A stretch of DNA of 54,481 bases from Candidatus Eisenbacteria bacterium (GTDB taxonomy: Bacteria > Eisenbacteria > RBG-16-71-46 > SZUA-252): assembly GCA_005893275.1 (NCBI GenBank), contig VBOW01000023.1, forward strand, positions 1-54,481, given 5' to 3'. Positions 21,372-30,622 of this stretch are shown piece by piece (positions within the stretch are counted from its first letter, which is position 1; each line of letters starts with the position of its first letter). Below the pieces are notes generated by a model. That model saw only the letters and a list, made by a program, of their open reading frames with translations, ran no database searches and had not been told where the DNA came from. The position numbers and the translations under genes are program-made.

Positions 21372-22868
21372 CTAGCCCGAGTTCGTGGCGCGCGTGGCGG
21401 CGCGCTCCAGGGCCGAAAGGCTGGAGGAAGCGAGGCGTATCGCCGAGGCCAGGAGAAGGCATGCTTCGGCGCGGGAGAGGTTCTTGTTCGATTGCGCGAG
21501 CGATTCGAACCCGGGATCGAGCATCGGAGCCGGCTTGACCGGGACGACCTTGGCCTGCCGCACCCTGGCCTGGACTCCACGGGCCGCGGCCTCCTTGGCG
21601 GCCCGGGCGGCCCTTGCCGCGGCAAGCTTTCTCCGTGCTTCGGTTTCGGCGGAGGCGAGCTTCTGCGCCTCGTGCTCGGCGGCGATGGCCGCCTCGCGCC
21701 CCGCGAATTCCTCGTTGAAATCGCGCGCGAGCTGCTCGGTCGCGATCTGGGCCAGGCACTGGCCTCGGGCGGTGCGGCGGTCCAGGCACCGGAGCACCAG
21801 CTCGAGCGCGTCCGACCGGCTCAGGCGATCGCTCGCGCGCTGTCGGGAGCGCGCGGCGTCATCCAGGATTCCGGAATCCACGAGCGCGTCGAGATTGGAC
21901 CCGAACTCGTCCTTGGTGAACGGGGTGCCGAGGTGGAAGACCGAAACGAGGGCCGCGCAAAAGGCTTCCCGCGAGATGGATTCGTCCGGATCGAAATGCC
22001 CTTTGGAGCCGATCATCACGCCGTCCTTGATCGCGGCCAAGGCGTAGCGGAATTGCCAGCTCCCGGGCTCCAGGTCTTCGTAGCGGATCACACGGTCCTG
22101 GAGGAAGGCGAGCGGATCGACCGTATGCGGGACGACCGTCTGCGCCGGCTCTCCATCCGCAAACTCGGCTTCCGGATCCAAATCGTCGTCGGCGTCGGCG
22201 AGATCGGTGTTTTCGTCGAGCCGGGTCGTGCGGATTTCAAGATGCAGGTGCGGGGCGGTCGCGCGCCCGGTCCGACCCACCTTGGCGATGGGTTGCCCCG
22301 CCGCGACGACCTCCCCCTTCTTGACCAGAACGGACCGCGGCATGAGATGCGCGTAGAGAGAGTAGACGATGTCTCCGTTCGGCAGCCTGTGGCGGATCAC
22401 GACCCGGTTTCCCCAGCCGGTGCGCCAGCGGTAGGACATCCGGTACCGGGTTCCATAGGTGTAGATCCGCTGGCCGTTCACGATCGTCGGCAGCTTGATC
22501 CTCTGCGGCTTGCGAACTTTGATGAGGGCGTTGCCGTCGCTCACCTCGACGACCCCCGCCGCGACCGATCGGACGACATGACCGCCCGAGCCATTGGAGA
22601 GATCCACGCCGTAGTGGATCCTCTGCGGCCGGTTCTTGCGGGCGCGGCGCACGGCGAGGTAGCGATCCGAAACGTGGAATCCGTCCCGCTCCCCGGCGGC
22701 CGGTTTCGTGAAATCCTGCTCGTCTCCGATCGGATAAACGAAGGCCCGGGCGGTGGGGGTCGAGGGGTCATCAGCCCTGGCCGTCGGGGCGGGAAGGAAG
22801 GGGAAAAGGAGGGTCGCGGCAATCAGGGAGCGACACGCCCCGCGAACGATCGTGCCGCCCCCCCGCAC
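21372..22868 (-). CDS. M23-family metallopeptidase with SLH-like region
   Basis: A 498-residue exported protein (signal peptide about 1-32, GTG start 22868). The N-terminal half is an M23/LytM zinc endopeptidase that would cut peptidoglycan cross-links. Metal ligands are visible in HYGVD (H85, D89) and in APHLHLE (H207, H209). A catalytic-domain insert of about 30 residues separates these motifs more than usual. Residues about 272-330 resemble an S-layer-homology module (YALAAIKDGVMIGSKGHFDP, with aromatic/glycine/aspartate spacing). A charged alanine-rich coiled-coil-like stretch follows (about 380-440). It lies 3 bp after the D,D-carboxypeptidase, so the two probably form a cell-wall remodelling operon. 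Confidence 0.85.
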   Translation of the reverse strand: MRGGGTIVRGACRSLIAATLLFPFLPAPTARADDPSTPTARAFVYPIGDEQDFTKPAAGERDGFHVSDRYLAVRRARKNRPQRIHYGVDLSNGSGGHVVRSVAAGVVEVSDGNALIKVRKPQRIKLPTIVNGQRIYTYGTRYRMSYRWRTGWGNRVVIRHRLPNGDIVYSLYAHLMPRSVLVKKGEVVAAGQPIAKVGRTGRATAPHLHLEIRTTRLDENTDLADADDDLDPEAEFADGEPAQTVVPHTVDPLAFLQDRVIRYEDLEPGSWQFRYALAAIKDGVMIGSKGHFDPDESISREAFCAALVSVFHLGTPFTKDEFGSNLDALVDSGILDDAARSRQRASDRLSRSDALELVLRCLDRRTARGQCLAQIATEQLARDFNEEFAGREAAIAAEHEAQKLASAETEARRKLAAARAARAAKEAAARGVQARVRQAKVVPVKPAPMLDPGFESLAQSNKNLSRAEACLLLASAIRLASSSLSALERAATRATNSG

Positions 22869-22871
22869 GCG

Positions 22872-23885
22872 CTAGTCTTCCCCTGGAGCCGCGATGCTTT
22901 GCGGCAGTCCGAAACGGAACGTCCAGTCGAGGAGCCTTCTCGCTTCCGCGAACCGGAGCCGGTTGCTCGGCGCCCCGAGAAGGACGGCTGTTACCTCCGT
23001 TCCGGAGGGGGTCTCGACAAGCGTGGCGAGGCAGTAGCCGGCCTCGCTGATGAACCCGGTCTTCCCGCCGGTGATACGCCACTTGCTCCGGAGCAGCCTG
23101 TTCGTATTCACGAGCCGGTGGAGCTTGCGGTCCGAGGCGAACGTGTAGGTTTGTTTCTGCATGATGGAGCCGACGATCGGGTTCGAGGCGGCGGTGCGCA
23201 ACAGGGCGGCGATGGCCTGGGCGGTCGCCACGTTTTGTTCGCTCAAGCCCGTGGGCTCCACGAAACGCGCCCCCGTGAGGCCCAGCGAGTCCGCGAGCAG
23301 GTTCATTCTCCGAACGAATTCCTCGGTCGGGACGCCGCAGGATCGAACGAGCGCCTTCGTGGCGACATTATCGGAGGCCATGAGGGCCGCGTGCAGCAGG
23401 TCCCGGACGGTGATCTCCTCCCGCGGGCGGATGTGCGAGCGGCTCGAGTTCTTCACGTCTTCCCGCGCAATCTCCACGACCTGATCGAATTGCGGCCCGG
23501 TCTGGAAGAAGACGAGGGCGGTCATGAGCTTGGTCAAGCTCGCGATCGGATAGAGCTCCTCCGGATTCTTCTGGAAGAGCACGCGATTGCTGGTCGCATC
23601 CACGACGTAGGCGGCCTTCGCGTGCAGCCTCGGAATGCCATCGCGTGTCACCTGGGGCAGTGAGAAGGCCGCGTGCCGGCGGAGCCCCCGCCGCACGTGC
23701 CGGCGGGTCCGGGTCCGGGAGGCTTTCGACGTCGTGCGGGCCCCCGAAGTGGACGCGAGCGTGGCCCCGTCGGAGCCGGCCGAGCGTGCGTATTGCCAGG
23801 CCGAGGCGGTCGTAGCGTGCATCGTCGATCCCAGGGTAACCAGGAGGCCACATGCCATGGAAAGTATCGTTCGGCGACGAATCAT
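22872..23885 (-). CDS. D-alanyl-D-alanine carboxypeptidase (peptidase S11)
   Basis: A penicillin-binding-protein-type serine peptidase that trims the terminal D-Ala of peptidoglycan pentapeptides in the periplasm. All three active-site motifs are present: SLTK (S116, K119), SDN (171-173) and KTG (275-277). I take ATG 23885 (337 residues) because it begins a signal peptide, MIRRRTILSMACGLLVTLGS. An in-frame ATG at 23939 has a GGAGGG upstream and cannot be excluded. A strongly basic, Arg/Thr-rich linker (about 50-70) separates the signal from the catalytic domain. The C-terminal PBP5-type domain seems absent or much shortened. M23 peptidase follows by 3 bp. Confidence 0.9.
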   Translation of the reverse strand: MIRRRTILSMACGLLVTLGSTMHATTASAWQYARSAGSDGATLASTSGARTTSKASRTRTRRHVRRGLRRHAAFSLPQVTRDGIPRLHAKAAYVVDATSNRVLFQKNPEELYPIASLTKLMTALVFFQTGPQFDQVVEIAREDVKNSSRSHIRPREEITVRDLLHAALMASDNVATKALVRSCGVPTEEFVRRMNLLADSLGLTGARFVEPTGLSEQNVATAQAIAALLRTAASNPIVGSIMQKQTYTFASDRKLHRLVNTNRLLRSKWRITGGKTGFISEAGYCLATLVETPSGTEVTAVLLGAPSNRLRFAEARRLLDWTFRFGLPQSIAAPGED

Positions 23886-24172
23886 AGTTTTCCCAGCCCT
23901 TATCCTTTTGGATTCCTGCGAGTTATAGGAGGGAGACATGGGGACGTTCCCTCCGGGCTTATCGGACTGGGCACTCCGATATGTAGCAAAAACCGTACGC
24001 GCCAGGGTGCTGGAGACACCAAGCCCTCCACATGCTAGCACGCCGCCCGCCCGGGTCCAACTTCTTTTGGCTTTTGGGACTACGTCAGAAAGGGAGGGGC
24101 GGGTGGGCTTGAACAGTTCTCGATGGGCTCGAACCATCCAATGGAAACCCCCACCCGCCGGGTCGATGGCTT
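23886..24172. other. Spacer upstream of the S11 gene
   Basis: These 287 bp carry no convincing gene. Next to the 24173 stop there is a structured element (24098-24159, described separately). The rest probably holds the promoter and leader of the S11–M23 unit. I could not pick out confident -35/-10 boxes. Confidence 0.5.
24098..24159. repeat. 10-bp inverted repeat enclosing smaller hairpins
   Basis: GGCGGGTGGG (24098-24107) pairs perfectly with CCCACCCGCC (24150-24159) across a 42-nt interior. The interior folds again, with GAAC-A-GTTC and GATGG-7-CCATC. On the minus strand it begins 14 bp after the PDZ-gene stop and the closing arm is followed by a pyrimidine stretch, so a terminator or 3'-UTR structure for that gene is the simplest reading. 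A small structured RNA is possible. Confidence 0.6.
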
Positions 24173-24922
24173 CTAGTTTTCGTCTTGTTTGTCGTTCCGG
24201 CCGCGGTCGTCACGACGATCGCGGTCCCTGGGCTCCAACACGCCGCCCTGCTGAAGGTCGGACCGAAGATCGCGAATTGCCCGCTCGAGGCGCGCGAGAT
24301 CCTCGTCGCGCAGCTTGGACAGCTGCTCCTGAATGTCCCGGAGCTGGCGCTCGAGGTCGCCCTGACTCCTGCGCCAGATCTGCATCCGGCGCCCGCGGTC
24401 GGGTCCGCCGCCCGGACCTTCCCAGCCCGGAATCGGCGCCGGCCCAGGCATGTCCCCGCCCTCCGGGCGCGAGCCGACCTTGAGTGTCACCGTCCTCCGC
24501 ATGCCGTCCCGCCAAATCAGCACCGGCACCCTCGAGCCCGGCTCCAAGTCTTGCACGAGCCGGACAAGCTCCGAGGGATCGGGGGTCGCTTCGTGATTGA
24601 CCTCCAGGATCACGTCCCCGCGCTTGATTCCGCCGTCGTCCGCGGGGCTGCCGTCCTCGACTGAGTTCACGAGCGTTCCCTCGGTGGACTCGGGAATTCC
24701 CTTCGCCCGGCGAAGCGCGGCCGTCAGCCGCTGCACCTGGACGCCCAGGTACCCGGCCGAATCGCGCTCCTCGCCCTCGGGCGTGATGCGGATGACTTTC
24801 TTTTCGGCTCCACTCCTGGTGTCCTCGTCATCCGCGCGAGGGGCGGAGAGGGCGACCGAGGAGAGGCCCAGCCCCACAGCGAACAGGGCTGCGCCCAAAG
24901 GAATCCACTTGACCAGCTTCAT
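24173..24922 (-). CDS. Exported PDZ-domain protein with C-terminal coiled coil
   Basis: 249 residues from ATG 24922, chosen for the strong AAGGAGG 8-10 bp upstream and the signal peptide KWIPLGAALFAVGLGLSSVA. One PDZ domain (about 55-150) shows YLGVQVQ, EGTLVNSVEDGSPADDGGIKRGD and ILEVNHEATPDPSEL, the usual carboxylate-binding and GD-I-V elements as in HtrA/DegP substrates-recognition domains. No serine protease domain is present, so it is an adaptor rather than a protease. A Gly/Pro linker and a heptad-rich charged coiled coil follow (about 180-245), ending in an Arg/Asp tail. Probably periplasmic; partner unknown. Confidence 0.8.
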   Translation of the reverse strand: MKLVKWIPLGAALFAVGLGLSSVALSAPRADDEDTRSGAEKKVIRITPEGEERDSAGYLGVQVQRLTAALRRAKGIPESTEGTLVNSVEDGSPADDGGIKRGDVILEVNHEATPDPSELVRLVQDLEPGSRVPVLIWRDGMRRTVTLKVGSRPEGGDMPGPAPIPGWEGPGGGPDRGRRMQIWRRSQGDLERQLRDIQEQLSKLRDEDLARLERAIRDLRSDLQQGGVLEPRDRDRRDDRGRNDKQDEN

Positions 24923-25026
24923 TTTCACGACCTCCTTGCGGGACTGAAACTTACACGGCCACCTTCGCCTCACCCAAACACTACCGCCCGAAGTCTCCTA
25001 AAGTTCCCGCAAGGGGAGGGGGCTTC

Positions 25027-26337
25027 TTATTGGCTTGGGACCATGCGGAAGGAGGTGCAGCCCGCGCCGAGGGCGCCGATCTTTCCACACGAAGCTCCCA
25101 GGGCCGGGCTCAGATCCTTGAGGTTGAAATTACCCCCCTCGGCGTCGCAGAAAGAGGGGTTCCCGACGATCGTGTTCGCGGATGGACGGTTCCCGGTCCC
25201 GTCCATCGTGTAGATCAAGTTGCACTGGTAGCGCGGGGTGCCTTTGATGTTGAGCACCGCTTTGTTCTTGGCCGTACTGTCGACGACGAAGATGTTGCGC
25301 GTGATTTCGGGGGAGACGTCCTGAGCGAAGATTGCGGCTCCCTCGTCCGCATCGACTCCGTTCCGATAGAACGTGTTGCTGATCAGGACCGGGTTCACCC
25401 CCGCGGTGCGGCGGCCCAGCATCTGGATCGCGGCGCCGGCGGCGGTCGCGCGGTTCTTGTTGAAGATGGAGAGTTGGACGTCGAGCAAGGAGTGGTCCGC
25501 GAGCACCGCCCCGCCCGTCGCGGCGCGGTTCGCGGTAAAGAACGTGGAGCGGATACGAACGTCGGTCTTGCCCATGCCGGCCACCGCACCGCCCGCGACC
25601 GCCGATGTATTTTCGTTGAAATTGCAGTGCGCGAACCAGGCTCTGGAATCCTCCACGGAGACGCCCCCTCCCACGCTGCCGTCCGCGCGGTTCCCCTCGA
25701 AGCGGCACTCGCTCGCATAGGCCAGCTCGGACGAGACAAGCGAAATGCCCCCGCCGCTCACCCCGTGGTTTTTCCGGAAGTTTACATGGGTGAGCTGAAG
25801 CTTGGAATCGCTCGCCCGGAGCCCGCTGCCTTGGTTTTCGGAGATATCGGTATCGGAGATCTGGATCAGGGCGCACTGCCAGGCCGAGACCCCCGCTTCC
25901 CAGTTCGATCGGATATCGCAGCTTCCGATCGCGAAGGCGGTGTCGTGCAGACAGTAGATCCCTCCACCCCCCGGGGCCTTCCCGCGTTGGATCCGAAATC
26001 CATAGATCCCGCCCCGCGCGACGCCTTCCACGTGGAGGACCCTCACGCTGTCCCGGCCGTCCAAGACCGTTTCGGCCGGGCCCCCGTCGCCGAAGAGCAG
26101 GAGGCGCTTCTTGAGGATGAAGGGTCCGTAATAGGTTCCGGCGGAAACCCAGATCGTGTCCCCCACCTCGGCCGCGTCGATGGCGGCTTGGAGATGCTGG
26201 TGTTGACGCGGCACGAAAATGCGCTTGGCCCGCGCCGAATCAGGCGCGAGGAGGCCGAGGAGAAGGAGCGTCGCAAGCACGGCGGGCGCCGGACGACTCC
26301 CGCGGAGCCTGGGAATACCCTTCCAGACCGGACTCAT
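25027..26337 (-). CDS. Exported right-handed parallel beta-helix protein
   Basis: A 436-residue exported protein (signal about 15-37). It shows the Nos/pectate-lyase-like beta-helix pattern: a 'LQAAIDAAEVGDTIWVSAGTYYGPF' start as in the N-terminal cap of such proteins, followed by many roughly 22-24-residue coils with GGG(I/V)-S and N-x-A/G turns (for example GGGISLVSSELAYASECRFEGN and GGAVLADHSLLDVQLSIFNKN). The C-terminus holds a fixed cluster ending 'LSPALGASCGKIGALGAGC', typical of FCB-group surface proteins. Substrate or adhesion role unknown. Its ATG overlaps the M16 peptidase stop (ATGA, 26334-26337), so it is co-translated with M16. Confidence 0.82.
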   Translation of the reverse strand: MSPVWKGIPRLRGSRPAPAVLATLLLLGLLAPDSARAKRIFVPRQHQHLQAAIDAAEVGDTIWVSAGTYYGPFILKKRLLLFGDGGPAETVLDGRDSVRVLHVEGVARGGIYGFRIQRGKAPGGGGIYCLHDTAFAIGSCDIRSNWEAGVSAWQCALIQISDTDISENQGSGLRASDSKLQLTHVNFRKNHGVSGGGISLVSSELAYASECRFEGNRADGSVGGGVSVEDSRAWFAHCNFNENTSAVAGGAVAGMGKTDVRIRSTFFTANRAATGGAVLADHSLLDVQLSIFNKNRATAAGAAIQMLGRRTAGVNPVLISNTFYRNGVDADEGAAIFAQDVSPEITRNIFVVDSTAKNKAVLNIKGTPRYQCNLIYTMDGTGNRPSANTIVGNPSFCDAEGGNFNLKDLSPALGASCGKIGALGAGCTSFRMVPSQ

Positions 26338-29030
26338 CCGCCTCCCGGCACCGGGTCCGGGTGGCTTCCCGCGGTCACCAGCGCATAGCCGCTCGGGCCA
26401 AGATACTTCTTCGCGGCCGCGCGCACATCCTCGAGCGAGACGCTGTTGATGATGGACGAGTAGCGCGCGAGGTAGTCCATGCCGAGCCCATAGAGCTCGG
26501 CTCCAAGCAGCTGGCCCGCGACCCCGGAATTTGCTTCGAGCCTGACCGGGTACACCCCGGTCAGGAAACTCTTCGCCTCCTCGAGCTCCGTCGCCGTCGG
26601 CCCCTGTTCGTGCAGGCGCTTTACCTGGCTCCAGATCTCCGCCGCCGTCCGGTCCGCATTACCGGGATTCGTTCCCGCCCTGATCTGGATCGGCCCGGCT
26701 CCAATTCCCGCGTTCAAATTCGAATAGACACCGTAGACGAGCCCCTGCATATCGCGAAGATGATCCATGAGGCGGCTGGAGAGCGAGCTTCCACCCAGGA
26801 TGTAGGTCATGATCATCGCCGCGTAGTAGTCCGGCTCGGTTCGGGACAACCCCGGCAGGGCGTAGACGACGTCCACCTGGGACTTCCCCTCCATGCGCAC
26901 GATCCGCCGCGTCACGCCCTTAGGGAGAGCGGTGCGCGGGATCTCGAACGGGGCGGGGCTTTCGAGCTTCCGCCAGTCGCCTAACGACCGCCTCACATGC
27001 TCGAGCGTCGTATTCGGATCGACGTCTCCGACGAGGACCAACTGGACGGCGCCGGGCCCATAGTGCGCGGCGTGGAACGAAACCAGATCGTCGCGCGCGA
27101 TCGACCCGAGCGAGGCTTCGGTCCCGATGGGCGAATCGTGAAACGGGTGCCCGGGAGGGAAGAGAATCTCGTTCGCGGTCCTGGAGGCGACGAAGGCCGT
27201 ATTCTCCTCGGCGATCTTGACCCGGATGATTTGCTCGTCACGGCCCTTCTCGATCTGCTCCGGGGTAAAGGCCGGATTCCGAAGCGCGTCGGCCAGGACG
27301 CCGAGCACCGTGTCGATGTCTTCTGAGAGCGCGTTGCCGGAGAAGGTGACGGTCTCCGGGCCCGAATCGAAGCCCAGGCTCGCTCCGAGGCTCTCGAGCG
27401 CTTCGGCCTGCTCGAGCGCCGTGCGATTCAGGGTGCCCCGGTCGAGCATCGCCGCCACGAAGCTCGAGAGTCCGCTCTTCCCGGGCGGGTCGTACATCGC
27501 GCCCGCCTTCACGAGCCCCTGGATCGCGACGGTCGGGTTCGCATGATTCTCCCGGAACAGGACGACGAGGCCGTTGGGGAGCTCGAATCGGAGAGGCTGG
27601 ATGGCGGGCGACGAGGGTTTGGTCGCCGCGGCCTCACCGATGCCGTGCTCCCGGTACCGGTTCTCCGCCCGCCCGCGCAAGGCGTCCCCGACGGGACGGC
27701 CGTCCCCTCCGGCGGAGCCCGGAACGTCCAAGGTCGGGACCGGGTCGTAGTGGCCGACGGTCCGTGAGTCCTCGACGAGGTACTCACGCGCCACCCGCCG
27801 GACGTCCTGGGCAGTCACCTTCGCGATCAGGTCGAGGTAGGTATCCAGGTATCGGTAGGACGCCACGGTTTCGTAGTACCCCATCTGGTGCGCCAGACTC
27901 CGGACCGAATCCCTGGAATATGTGAACGATGCTTGGATCTGCTTCTTCGCGCGGCCGAGCTCGATCGGAGAGGGAAGCTCCTCTCTCATCCGGTCCGCCT
28001 CCGCCAGCAGCGCCTCTTCAAGGCGGCCGAGCGAGACGCCGGGTGCCGCTGTGGCCTCGGCGATCAGGAGGAAGGGATCGCGCGCCGTTTCGTTCCCGGC
28101 CTCGGCCTCCGTCGCGAGCTTTCCCTCCACGAGGGCCTGATAAAGGCGAGACGCCTTGCCGTGGCCCAGGATCATGCCCAGCACGTCGAGGGCATAGGTG
28201 TCCGGATGCAAGAGCGCGGGGGCCCTGTACGCTACCATGAGGTAGCGCGTGTCCCCGGGCTTTCGAATCTTGAACCGGCGCTCTCCCATCTGGGGTGGCT
28301 CGATCGTCACCACGGGGGGAGCCTCGGGGCCTCTCTCGATCCGGCCGAAATGATCCCTCACGAGCCCGAGCGCTCCGTCGCGCTCCACGTCGCCCACGAT
28401 GACGACCGTGGCGTTGTTGGGCATGTAATGCTTTCGGTAGTAATCGCGAATCTCGCTCGTCCGGACCGCCTCAACGTCGCTGCGCCAACCGATCGTCGGC
28501 CAGTGATAGGGGTGCGCCTTGAAGGCCTGGGCGAAGGTCTCGGTGTAGAGCGTCCGGTGAGGATTGTCCTCGTTCCGCTCGAGCTCCGAGCGAACGACGG
28601 TCATCTCGAGCCGATGCTCCTCCTCCTGGATCAGCGCGTTCGCCATGCGGTCGGCTTCGATCTCGACCGCCAGCTCAAGCCGGTCCGATGCGAGCACCTC
28701 GAAATAGTTCGTATAGTCGAGCGAAGTGGCCGCGTTGAACGAAGCGCCGTTTCGCTGCAGAAGCCGCGCGATCTCGCCTTTGCCGTGCTTCGGCGTTCCC
28801 TTGAACATCATGTGCTCGAGCAGGTGGGAGATGCCGGTGGTGCCGGCGCTCTCGTTCCGGGAGCCGACCTTGTACCAGACCATGAACGAGACCACGGGGG
28901 CTCCGCGGACCTCTTGGATCAAGACCTTCAAACCGTTATCGAGGACGGACTCGAAGACCAGGCTCTCCAGCTTCCAAGGCCCTCGAGTCGTCGGGGCGGC
29001 GGATGGGCTCACGGAGGCCGGCCCTTTCAT
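26334..29030 (-). CDS. M16-family zinc peptidase, active plus inactive halves
   Basis: An 898-residue pitrilysin-type protein with two M16 units. The N-terminal unit keeps the inverted zinc motif HLLEH (about 69-73) and the distal glutamate in VRSELERNEDNP. The second unit (from about 480) aligns in style with RFELPNGLVVLFRENHANP but has VAAMLDRGTL where the zinc motif would be, so it is the structural half. Family members degrade peptides in a closed chamber. The ATG at 29030 is chosen because it overlaps the rlmD stop as ATGA; the open frame extends to 29162. No clear signal peptide is seen, unlike many FCB homologues. Confidence 0.88.
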   Translation of the reverse strand: MKGPASVSPSAAPTTRGPWKLESLVFESVLDNGLKVLIQEVRGAPVVSFMVWYKVGSRNESAGTTGISHLLEHMMFKGTPKHGKGEIARLLQRNGASFNAATSLDYTNYFEVLASDRLELAVEIEADRMANALIQEEEHRLEMTVVRSELERNEDNPHRTLYTETFAQAFKAHPYHWPTIGWRSDVEAVRTSEIRDYYRKHYMPNNATVVIVGDVERDGALGLVRDHFGRIERGPEAPPVVTIEPPQMGERRFKIRKPGDTRYLMVAYRAPALLHPDTYALDVLGMILGHGKASRLYQALVEGKLATEAEAGNETARDPFLLIAEATAAPGVSLGRLEEALLAEADRMREELPSPIELGRAKKQIQASFTYSRDSVRSLAHQMGYYETVASYRYLDTYLDLIAKVTAQDVRRVAREYLVEDSRTVGHYDPVPTLDVPGSAGGDGRPVGDALRGRAENRYREHGIGEAAATKPSSPAIQPLRFELPNGLVVLFRENHANPTVAIQGLVKAGAMYDPPGKSGLSSFVAAMLDRGTLNRTALEQAEALESLGASLGFDSGPETVTFSGNALSEDIDTVLGVLADALRNPAFTPEQIEKGRDEQIIRVKIAEENTAFVASRTANEILFPPGHPFHDSPIGTEASLGSIARDDLVSFHAAHYGPGAVQLVLVGDVDPNTTLEHVRRSLGDWRKLESPAPFEIPRTALPKGVTRRIVRMEGKSQVDVVYALPGLSRTEPDYYAAMIMTYILGGSSLSSRLMDHLRDMQGLVYGVYSNLNAGIGAGPIQIRAGTNPGNADRTAAEIWSQVKRLHEQGPTATELEEAKSFLTGVYPVRLEANSGVAGQLLGAELYGLGMDYLARYSSIINSVSLEDVRAAAKKYLGPSGYALVTAGSHPDPVPGGG

Positions 29031-30472
29031 CGCGCCCGCAGCGCGGCGACGCATTCGATGTGGGGCGTGTGAGGGAACATGTCCACCGGCTGGATCCATT
29101 CCAGCGCGAACCGCGATTCGCAGAGGAGCGACAAGTCGCGGCCGAGCGTGCCAGGATTGCACGAGATATAGACCAGCCGCGGCGCGCCGAGGCGGATGAG
29201 CCGGCTCACCACGCCGGGATGCAGCCCCGCGCGCGGCGGATCCACGAGCACCGCGTGGATCTCCGGCCGACCGGAGGAGGCATCTCGAGGCCCCGAGTCG
29301 AAGCGGTCGCGCAGCACCTCCATCGCCTCCCCCTTCCAGAAACGAGCGTTCGCGATGCCGTTCCGCTCGGCATTTCGTTCCGCGTCCCGCACCGCGATCT
29401 CGGAAGATTCGATCCCGATCGCTTCGGCCGATCGGGTCGCGATGGGCAGGGTGAACGTGCCCGTACCCGCGTACACGTCCAGAACGCGCTCCGTCCCGGT
29501 CAGGGCGAGGGCTTCGAGCGCGGAGTCCAGAAGGCGATCCGCCTGCTCGGTGTTCGTCTGAAAGAATGAGTTGGAGGAGATCTCGAAGGTGAGGCCGCCC
29601 AAGCGTTCCAGAATCGTCGGCTGGCCCGCGAGCACGTGCTCCTCTTCTCCGAGGGCGACCTGCGCCTTCCGCCGCGTGAGGTTCAAGATCACGCTTGCGA
29701 CGGCGGGGAATGCGCCCCGCAAGGCCACCGCGAGCCGGTCGAGCGCCGGATGCGTGCCGCTCGCGACGATGTTGACCATCACCTGGCCCGTGCGCATCCC
29801 TTCGCGCACGACGAGGAATCGAAGAAGGCCCGTGTGGTTCCTCAGATCGTAGGGCGGGAGCGCTTCCCGGACCGCGAAATCACGCACGAAGGCGACGATC
29901 TCGCTCGAGACCGGCGTCGCGATATGGCAGCGATCGAGATCGAACGGTCTGTCGTAGAGCCCGCGCCGGTGGAGACCCAGCGTCAGCCGGGCCCTCTCGT
30001 CCCGGCCGAACGAGTACTCCATCTTGTTCCGGTAATGGAAGAGCTTCGGGGCCGGCAAGACCGATCGAGCGGCCACGGGGAGCCCGCCCAGGTGGGCCAG
30101 GCATGCCTCGACCTGCCGCTGCTTGTGTCGAAGCTGCTCCGAATAGTCGAAGTCCTGGAACCGGCATCCCCCGCAGATGGGAACGTGGCTGCACGGGGCC
30201 GGCACCCGGAAGGGGGTGGAGGCAAGGATCTCGACGGCCCGCGCTTCGGCGTATTGGCGCCGCCGTCGGGTCACCGTGGCCAGCACCCGGTCTCCCGGCA
30301 GGGCGTTCTCCACGAAGAGGACGAACCGATCGACCTTGGCCAGAGCTTTTCCGCCGTAGGCGAGGTCGGAGACCGTCAGCTCAAGGGTCTGACCGCGCCG
30401 GACTTCCACCAAGGTTTCGGCGGCGGCCACGGCCGGCGAAAGCCCCGCCGGGATCGGTTCGGTCGAATCCAT
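29027..30472 (-). CDS. rlmD: 23S rRNA (uracil-5)-methyltransferase RlmD/RumA family
   Basis: A 481-residue SAM-dependent RNA m5U methyltransferase. The N-terminal TRAM domain (about 20-85) contains DLAYGGKALAKVD. A 4Fe-4S cluster is predicted from C94, C100, C103 and C182 (CSHVPICGGC and RCHIA). The catalytic domain has the SAM loop DVYAGTGTFTLPIA, VDPPRAGLHP and the nucleophile C438 in SCNPGTLGRDL. RlmD modifies U1939 of E. coli 23S rRNA; the close paralogue RlmCD-type enzymes modify U747 as well, so the exact target is not settled. It starts the rlmD–M16–beta-helix operon and is divergent from the porin-like gene at 30623. Confidence 0.9.
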   Translation of the reverse strand: MDSTEPIPAGLSPAVAAAETLVEVRRGQTLELTVSDLAYGGKALAKVDRFVLFVENALPGDRVLATVTRRRRQYAEARAVEILASTPFRVPAPCSHVPICGGCRFQDFDYSEQLRHKQRQVEACLAHLGGLPVAARSVLPAPKLFHYRNKMEYSFGRDERARLTLGLHRRGLYDRPFDLDRCHIATPVSSEIVAFVRDFAVREALPPYDLRNHTGLLRFLVVREGMRTGQVMVNIVASGTHPALDRLAVALRGAFPAVASVILNLTRRKAQVALGEEEHVLAGQPTILERLGGLTFEISSNSFFQTNTEQADRLLDSALEALALTGTERVLDVYAGTGTFTLPIATRSAEAIGIESSEIAVRDAERNAERNGIANARFWKGEAMEVLRDRFDSGPRDASSGRPEIHAVLVDPPRAGLHPGVVSRLIRLGAPRLVYISCNPGTLGRDLSLLCESRFALEWIQPVDMFPHTPHIECVAALRAR

Positions 30473-30622
30473 CCTCTGATTCTACACCATCGTTTCCACT
30501 CAGGATCGGGGTCTCCGTTACCGACAGTTACGTAGGCGCGGCTTGTCCCCGGAACCGTGGGACGTACGGCCCCTGGCGGGGTGGGATGGGTGATCGCGAA
30601 ATCCGTTCAAGGAGGAACCGGA

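Noticed and set aside
24108-24149. tRNA-like fragment (GGTTCGAGCCC on the minus strand)
   Set aside because: T-arm-like string only; no acceptor stem, D-arm or anticodon arm of tRNA geometry, and it sits inside the inverted repeat.
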